Below, one piece after another: positions 3,985 through 7,175 of a stretch of DNA of 7,175 bases. Under the pieces are notes generated by a model, which saw nothing but the letters and a program-made list of their open reading frames with translations, searched no databases and was not told the DNA's origin. Numbering within the stretch: the stretch's first letter is position 1; every line of letters begins with the position of its first letter. This stretch comes from an uncultured Thermoleophilia bacterium (GTDB lineage Bacteria; Actinomycetota; Thermoleophilia; UBA2241), in NCBI GenBank assembly GCA_903912585.1, contig CAIWHY010000209.1:1-7175 (forward strand). Direction: 5' to 3'. The translations under genes were made by a program, and so were the position numbers.

Positions 3985-4400
3985 TCTTCCTCGACACCAA
4001 CGTCCTCGTCTACCTCTTCGACGGCGACTCGCCGGCAAAACAGGAGCGGGTGCGCGAGGTCGTCGCCGAGGTGGCGCGCGCCCGATCGCTGGTGCTCAGC
4101 TCACAGGTGCTCCGCGAGTTGTACGTCACCATCACGCGCAACCTGGCGCAGCCTGTGCCTGTGCCTGAGGCGACGGCGCTGCGCGCGCTCGAGGACCTCG
4201 CCGCCTTTCCCGTCGTCGCCGTCGACGCCACGCTCGTGCAGCGCGCCGCGGCACGCTCGGCCGCGGAGCAGGTCTCGTATTGGGATGCGCTCATCCTCGA
4301 AGCTGCCGTGGAGGCCGGCGCCGCCATCGTCTACTCCGAGGACCTCCAGGCGGGCAGCGCCTACGCGGGCGTCACGGTGGAGGATCCTTTCGCAGGCTGA
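3978..4400 (+). CDS. PIN-domain toxin (VapC family) lacking a usual start codon
   Basis: From a CTG at 3978 the frame codes for 140 residues beginning LRVFLDTNVLVYLFDGDSPA. The PIN active site is complete: Asp6 (FLDTNVLVY), Glu47 (SQVLRELYVTITR), Asp103 (YWDALILEAA) and Glu121/Asp122 (VYSEDLQ), ending with the usual VEDPF. It would be an Mg2+-dependent RNase. No ATG, GTG or TTG exists in this frame from at least 3780 up to 4050. Starting at GTG 4050 would drop the first strand and Asp6, so it cannot give an active enzyme. CTG 3978 (or CTG 3969) is therefore the likely start, or the gene is silent. GAGGG upstream is too close to be a good ribosome site. The antitoxin upstream appears degenerate. 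Codon use remains gene-like throughout, so any loss is recent. Confidence 0.72.
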   Translation: MRVFLDTNVLVYLFDGDSPAKQERVREVVAEVARARSLVLSSQVLRELYVTITRNLAQPVPVPEATALRALEDLAAFPVVAVDATLVQRAAARSAAEQVSYWDALILEAAVEAGAAIVYSEDLQAGSAYAGVTVEDPFAG

Positions 4401-4417
4401 GCGTGGCGAGGACCAGC

Positions 4418-4435
4418 CGCTGACGGGGGTCAGCG
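4418..4435. terminator. Bidirectional hairpin between convergent PIN genes
   Basis: A perfect 7-bp stem, CGCTGAC and GTCAGCG, with the loop GGGG, lies in the 44-base gap between two converging PIN-domain genes (ends at 4400 and 4445). Its symmetry would let it act on both strands. No T-tracts are present. Confidence 0.5.
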
Positions 4436-4444
4436 CGGCCGCGG

Positions 4445-4963
4445 CTATCTGACAGAGTCCACCGCCGCGACGGCGAACGGATCCCGGGCGCGCAGGCCGC
4501 CGGCGTCGGCTTCGAGTGCGCGCCGGAGGCCGGCGTCTTCGGTGTAGAGCAGCGTCGCGCCGGCCTCACAGGCCGCCTCGATGATGTGGGCGTCCCAGAT
4601 CGGATGGGCGCTGGCGGCGCTGTTCGCGGCTGCGGCGCTGCTCACGGCGGCGCAGCGGACTGCGGCGGCGCGCAGCCCGGCGAGCCCCGGCGTGACGACG
4701 GCCTCCGCCGGGAGTTGCTCGAGTAACCAGTTCGCGGCCTGTCCGCTCAGCGGCACTTCGCCTTTGCGAGTCACCACGCTGAAGTATTCCGCGAGGACCT
4801 GCGTGCTCGTGCACAGCGTGTCCGTGCCTAGGTGCTCCAGGATGAGCGCGCGAGCGACCTCCCGTTTGCGCGGCTCGCTGGCATCGTGAGCGTAGACCAG
4901 GACGTTGGTGTCGAAAAAGGCTTTGCCGGGCGGCGCTGCCGCGCCGAGAGCCGCCGCCGTCAT
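4445..4963 (-). CDS. PIN-domain ribonuclease toxin (VapC family), long form
   Basis: The 172-residue product starts at ATG 4963, overlapping the antitoxin stop as ATGA. After a 13-residue Ala-rich leader it reads GKAFFDTNVLVYAHDASEP. Active-site candidates are Asp18, Glu59 (TQVLAEYFSVVTRKG), Asp124 (IWDAHIIEAA) and Glu142/Asp143 (LLYTEDAG), and the end is ARDPFAVAAVDSVR. The fold matches VapC toxins that have DTNVLVYAxD. It is 25-30 residues longer than typical members because of the N-terminal leader and an Ala/Ser-rich insertion at about 98-120 just before Asp124. The insertion lies in a surface helix region of the fold, so activity may be kept. It forms an operon with the VapB gene at 4960-5190. 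Confidence 0.87.
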   Translation of the reverse strand: MTAAALGAAAPPGKAFFDTNVLVYAHDASEPRKREVARALILEHLGTDTLCTSTQVLAEYFSVVTRKGEVPLSGQAANWLLEQLPAEAVVTPGLAGLRAAAVRCAAVSSAAAANSAASAHPIWDAHIIEAACEAGATLLYTEDAGLRRALEADAGGLRARDPFAVAAVDSVR

Positions 4964-5190
4964 CGCTCGTGCAGTTCGTCGCGGGTCCAGCTGACGCCGC
5001 CCGAGCGATAGGTCGAGGCGTCGAGGGCGGCGCGCACGCGCTCCACCACCGCCGCCAGGTCGTCTTCGTCCCGCGTCCATCCGGCGAGGAACTCGCGGAT
5101 CACGGCGTTGACGCTGGTGTGCTCGTGCACCGCCTTGACGCGGGCCTTCTGCAGCAGCGCATCATCAAGCGCCAGGGTGACGTTGGCCAC
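4960..5190 (-). CDS. Ribbon-helix-helix antitoxin (VapB type)
   Basis: The 76-residue product starts at GTG 5190 behind AGGAGG (5196-5201, minus strand) with a 5-base spacer, giving MANVTLALDDALLQKARVKA. Residues 2-38 fit a ribbon-helix-helix DNA-binding domain: strand VTLALDD, helix LLQKARVKAVHEH, turn TSVN and helix AVIREFLAGW. The rest is acidic and helical (DEDDLAAVVERVRAAL), ending with SWTRDELHER, the likely PIN-binding tail. It should neutralise the PIN toxin of the next gene and repress the operon. An upstream in-frame start at 5250 would add 20 residues across the ribosome site and is unlikely. The final TGA overlaps the toxin ATG by four bases, so the two are translationally coupled. 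Confidence 0.88.
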   Translation of the reverse strand: MANVTLALDDALLQKARVKAVHEHTSVNAVIREFLAGWTRDEDDLAAVVERVRAALDASTYRSGGVSWTRDELHER

Positions 5191-5212
5191 CGGTGCCTCC
5201 TGTCTCCGTCCC

Positions 5213-5239
5213 GTCCGCGGCCCCACGGCCGCCGCGGAC
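5213..5239 (-). promoter_or_regulatory. GC-rich hairpin in the leader of the VapB gene
   Basis: GTCCGCGG (5213-5220) and CCGCGGAC (5232-5239) form a perfect 8-bp stem with an 11-base loop. A rival pairing, GCGGCC with GGCCGC, exists inside the same segment. It lies 11 bases upstream of the AGGAGG site and downstream of the candidate -10 box, so it would be in the mRNA leader. As DNA it may also serve as an operator. Confidence 0.5.
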
Positions 5240-5256
5240 CTCTGCGACACGGCATC

Positions 5257-5262
5257 AGTGTA
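5257..5262 (-). promoter_or_regulatory. Candidate -10 box of the vapBC operon
   Basis: On the minus strand GC-TACACT lies about 67 bases upstream of the GTG at 5190 and matches TATAAT at four of six positions. It falls in an AT-richer patch with repeated TACAC motifs (TACAC also at 5274-5278). No clear -35 box was found. If used, the transcript would begin near 5250 and include the hairpin at 5213-5239. Confidence 0.4.
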
Positions 5263-5349
5263 GCACGTATCCTGTGTACCCTCGTGTCTTTTGTGTCGCG
5301 GAGCGAGCGAGCCTCGGGCGTCGCGATCGCGTTCGCCGCTGCGCCCTCT

Positions 5350-7175
5350 TCACCTCACCCGGATCCAGGTCCTCGTGACCGTGGGCTGGAAGTTGCCGGC
5401 CGCGTCGCGCGCCCGCAGGGCAACCAGGTACCTTCCGGGGGCCAGCCTGCGCGTATCGACGATCATCTTGCGCCAGGTGTTGGCGAGCACGTTCTTCGCC
5501 TTGGCTCGCGCGAGCGCCCCGTTGTGGCTGTTGACGACGACCGCCCGCACGAGGTCGCGGTCGTCTCCCGGCACAGCGTCGACGACGCGGTAGCGCAGGC
5601 GCGCTTTGTGGCCGGCGAGCACCGAGCAGCGCTTGACCTGCACGCGCGGCTTGCTGGTGTCGAGCTTGTAGTAGCCCACGTAGTGCCGGCTCTCGATGCC
5701 GGCGCCGTTGGTGACCCAGTACTCGACCTGGGCCGTGCCCTGCCGAGTCATGGTGCAGTCGGCGGTGAAGGCGCCGGCCTGGCCCGCGTGCATCGGCACG
5801 CTGTAGGTCTGGCCGGCGGGAGTGGCGCCGGTCGCGGTGGCGCCGGTCGAGCTGGTGGCGGCGGACGTGGCGCCGGCGGTGCTCACGAAGCGCCAGTTGA
5901 ACGCCGCGACCGTGCCGCCGTCGGGATCGGTGGCGGTCACGGTGACCGGCGCGGCCTTGGCGCGGCGCCAGCGCGCCTGCGCCGCGCTCGGCGCGAGGCC
6001 GGTCTGGACGGCGATGAGCGGCGGGTCGTCTGCCGGCTTGACCACGAAGCTCACGCTCAGGGCGTGGTCGGCCGCGACGGCCGGGAACGTGTAGCTGCCC
6101 GGCCCGGTCAGCTGCACCGGCGTGCCGTCGACGGTCACCGTGCCGATCGTGTAGCCGGCCTCTGGCGCGAAGGTGAAGGCCGGCGTCGCGTGCCAGGCGA
6201 CGGTCTGCGGACCGACCGGGCTGATGCTGCCGTGCCCGGCCTCCCCGCCAACGACGCCCGACGTGATCGTGTACGTGTCGATGGCGAAGGTCGCGGCGAT
6301 GCTTTGCGCCGCGGTCACATCGGTGAAGGTCCAGCTCCCGGCCACAGTCTGCGTCACGTCGTCCACCGTAAGGCTGGCGATGTGGTAGCCCTCGGCGGGC
6401 GTGATCGTGTACGTGGGACTGCTGCCGTAGTCCACCTCGCCGGTCCCGGGCGTGATGCTTCCGTGGGCGCCCGCGGTGACGGTGATCGCCACGGTGTCGA
6501 TCGCGAACTCCACGCTGATCGTGTGATCGGCCTTCACCGCCGGGAACGTGTACTCGTCGGTGGCGGTCATGGTCACCGCGACGTCGTCGACCTTGACCTG
6601 CTTGACGTGGTAGTGGAGGTCAGGCTTGAACGTGAACGTCGGCGTGGCGCCGTAGTCGAGCTTGGAGCCCTTGCCGCTGGGCGAGATCGTGCCGTGCCCG
6701 TCCGCGCCGCCCACGACGCTCGAGAAGATGCCATAGGTGAGCACGGTGTACGAGACGCTGATGGTGTGGTTCCCGGTGACTGCCGCGAATGTGTAGGAGG
6801 CGTCGCTGACGCTGACGATGTCGCCGTCCACGCGCACGACGGCGACGCCGTAGCCTTCGTCGGCCTTGAACGTGAACTTGGGCGTCGCGCCGTAGTCCAC
6901 CGTCTGGTCGTCCGCCGGGCTGATGGTGCCGTGACCGCCGACGCCACCCACGACGCTCGGCGTGATCGTGAACGTGTCGATGGCGTACTCCACTGTGATC
7001 GTGTGGCCCTTGGTGACGGCAGCGAAGGTGTAGGACGTGGTCGGGGTCGGCGTCACGGCCACGTCGTCGACTTTGACCTCCTTGACGTGGTAGCCGTCGT
7101 CGGCCTTGAACGTGAACTTGGGCGTCGCGCCGTAGTCCACCGTCTGGTCGTCCGCCGGGCTGATGGTGCCGTGAC
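5350..7175 (-). CDS. Large secreted protein with InlB B-type repeats, C-terminal part
   Basis: The frame is open from the right edge to a TGA at 5350-5352, giving about 607 residues; the N-terminus, with any signal peptide, is outside. Five repeats of 76-80 residues follow one another. Each has the pattern GHG(T/S)I(S/T)P, then DYGATPxFTF, GYHV, a (V)KVDDVAV strand, a short turn, YTFxAV and HTISVxF, typical of the divergent InlB B-repeat (Flg_new_2) family of extracellular beta domains. After the repeats come an Ig-like region (VTVTATDPDGGTV to YWVTNGAGIESRHYVGYYKLD), with a Ser/Thr/Gly/Ala-rich linker, and a terminal FlgD/Ig-like domain (VLAGHKARLRYRVVD, LAPGRYLVALRARDAAGN, TWIRVR). Two cysteines (in ADCTMT and VKRCSV) could form a disulphide. 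No LPXTG, terminal helix or dockerin is present, so attachment is unclear. Role: probably surface binding or scaffold. Confidence 0.85.
   Translation of the reverse strand, partial: HGTISPADDQTVDYGATPKFTFKADDGYHVKEVKVDDVAVTPTPTTSYTFAAVTKGHTITVEYAIDTFTITPSVVGGVGGHGTISPADDQTVDYGATPKFTFKADEGYGVAVVRVDGDIVSVSDASYTFAAVTGNHTISVSYTVLTYGIFSSVVGGADGHGTISPSGKGSKLDYGATPTFTFKPDLHYHVKQVKVDDVAVTMTATDEYTFPAVKADHTISVEFAIDTVAITVTAGAHGSITPGTGEVDYGSSPTYTITPAEGYHIASLTVDDVTQTVAGSWTFTDVTAAQSIAATFAIDTYTITSGVVGGEAGHGSISPVGPQTVAWHATPAFTFAPEAGYTIGTVTVDGTPVQLTGPGSYTFPAVAADHALSVSFVVKPADDPPLIAVQTGLAPSAAQARWRRAKAAPVTVTATDPDGGTVAAFNWRFVSTAGATSAATSSTGATATGATPAGQTYSVPMHAGQAGAFTADCTMTRQGTAQVEYWVTNGAGIESRHYVGYYKLDTSKPRVQVKRCSVLAGHKARLRYRVVDAVPGDDRDLVRAVVVNSHNGALARAKAKNVLANTWRKMIVDTRRLAPGRYLVALRARDAAGNFQPTVTRTWIRVR
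6857..7175 (-). repeat. Near-identical 240-bp tandem repeats in the surface protein
   Basis: Positions 6857-6935 are identical over 79 bases to 7097-7175, exactly 240 bp (80 codons) apart. The window ends inside the identical stretch, so the match may extend further. Other copies of the repeat in this gene (starting near 6700, 6460 and 6230) are clearly more diverged at DNA level. Confidence 0.9.

Noticed and set aside
2641..4038. A 465-codon open frame on the minus strand
   Set aside because: It crosses the AbrB, PemK and 134-residue genes in another frame, has an Arg-rich random-like composition and no ribosome site. It is a by-product of high GC content.
5322..5331. CGCGATCGCG palindrome, similar to the cyanobacterial HIP1 octamer
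   Set aside because: It occurs once here in GC-rich DNA and there is no other sign of a cyanobacterial genome.
5263..5349. Terminator after the surface protein gene
   Set aside because: Only a 5-bp GGGCG/CGCCC pairing with a long loop was found, too weak to report as a feature.

Overview
The window is GC-rich, densely packed DNA, most likely from a high-GC bacterium. An actinomycete-type lineage (Actinomycetota) is the best guess from codon use, frequent GTG starts, possible leaderless initiation and the style of the secreted repeat protein. Class cannot be fixed from the sequence. No rRNA, tRNA, transposase or CRISPR array was seen.

The first 5.2 kb is a toxin-antitoxin (TA) island. From left to right it holds: the 5' end of a MntA-type nucleotidyltransferase gene (minus strand); a 59-residue membrane protein gene (minus); a Phd/YefM antitoxin plus PIN (VapC) toxin pair; a HicA toxin remnant that has lost its catalytic core; a two-gene operon of a small DUF4258-like protein and a DUF2283 protein, joined by an ATGA overlap; an AbrB/PrlF-type antitoxin plus PemK/MazF toxin pair with overlapping genes; an orphan 134-residue protein of unknown family (minus); a second PIN toxin whose antitoxin looks decayed and which lacks any usual start codon; and a third PIN toxin with its ribbon-helix-helix VapB antitoxin (minus). 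The modules belong to different TA classes, so they look accumulated rather than duplicated from one ancestor. At least two (hicA and the antitoxin of the second PIN gene) are decaying.

The least expected feature is a pair of intergenic elements, at 168-306 and 2484-2631. Each is built of degenerate 8-bp units (CGGCAAGG-like) in one arm and the reverse-complement units (CCTTGCCG-like) in a second arm. Both lie directly upstream of the first gene of a TA module. Read in the direction of that gene, both have the same order: a long G-rich arm first, then a shorter C-rich arm, then the gene. They could form large imperfect hairpins in the leader RNA, or mark sites where modules were inserted or exchanged.

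The right end (5350-7175, minus) is the C-terminal part of a large extracytoplasmic protein with five InlB B-type (Flg_new_2-like) repeats of about 76-80 residues, followed by domains rich in beta strand. Two repeats share an exactly identical 79-bp DNA stretch, and the repeats are mosaic, which indicates recent duplication or gene conversion.
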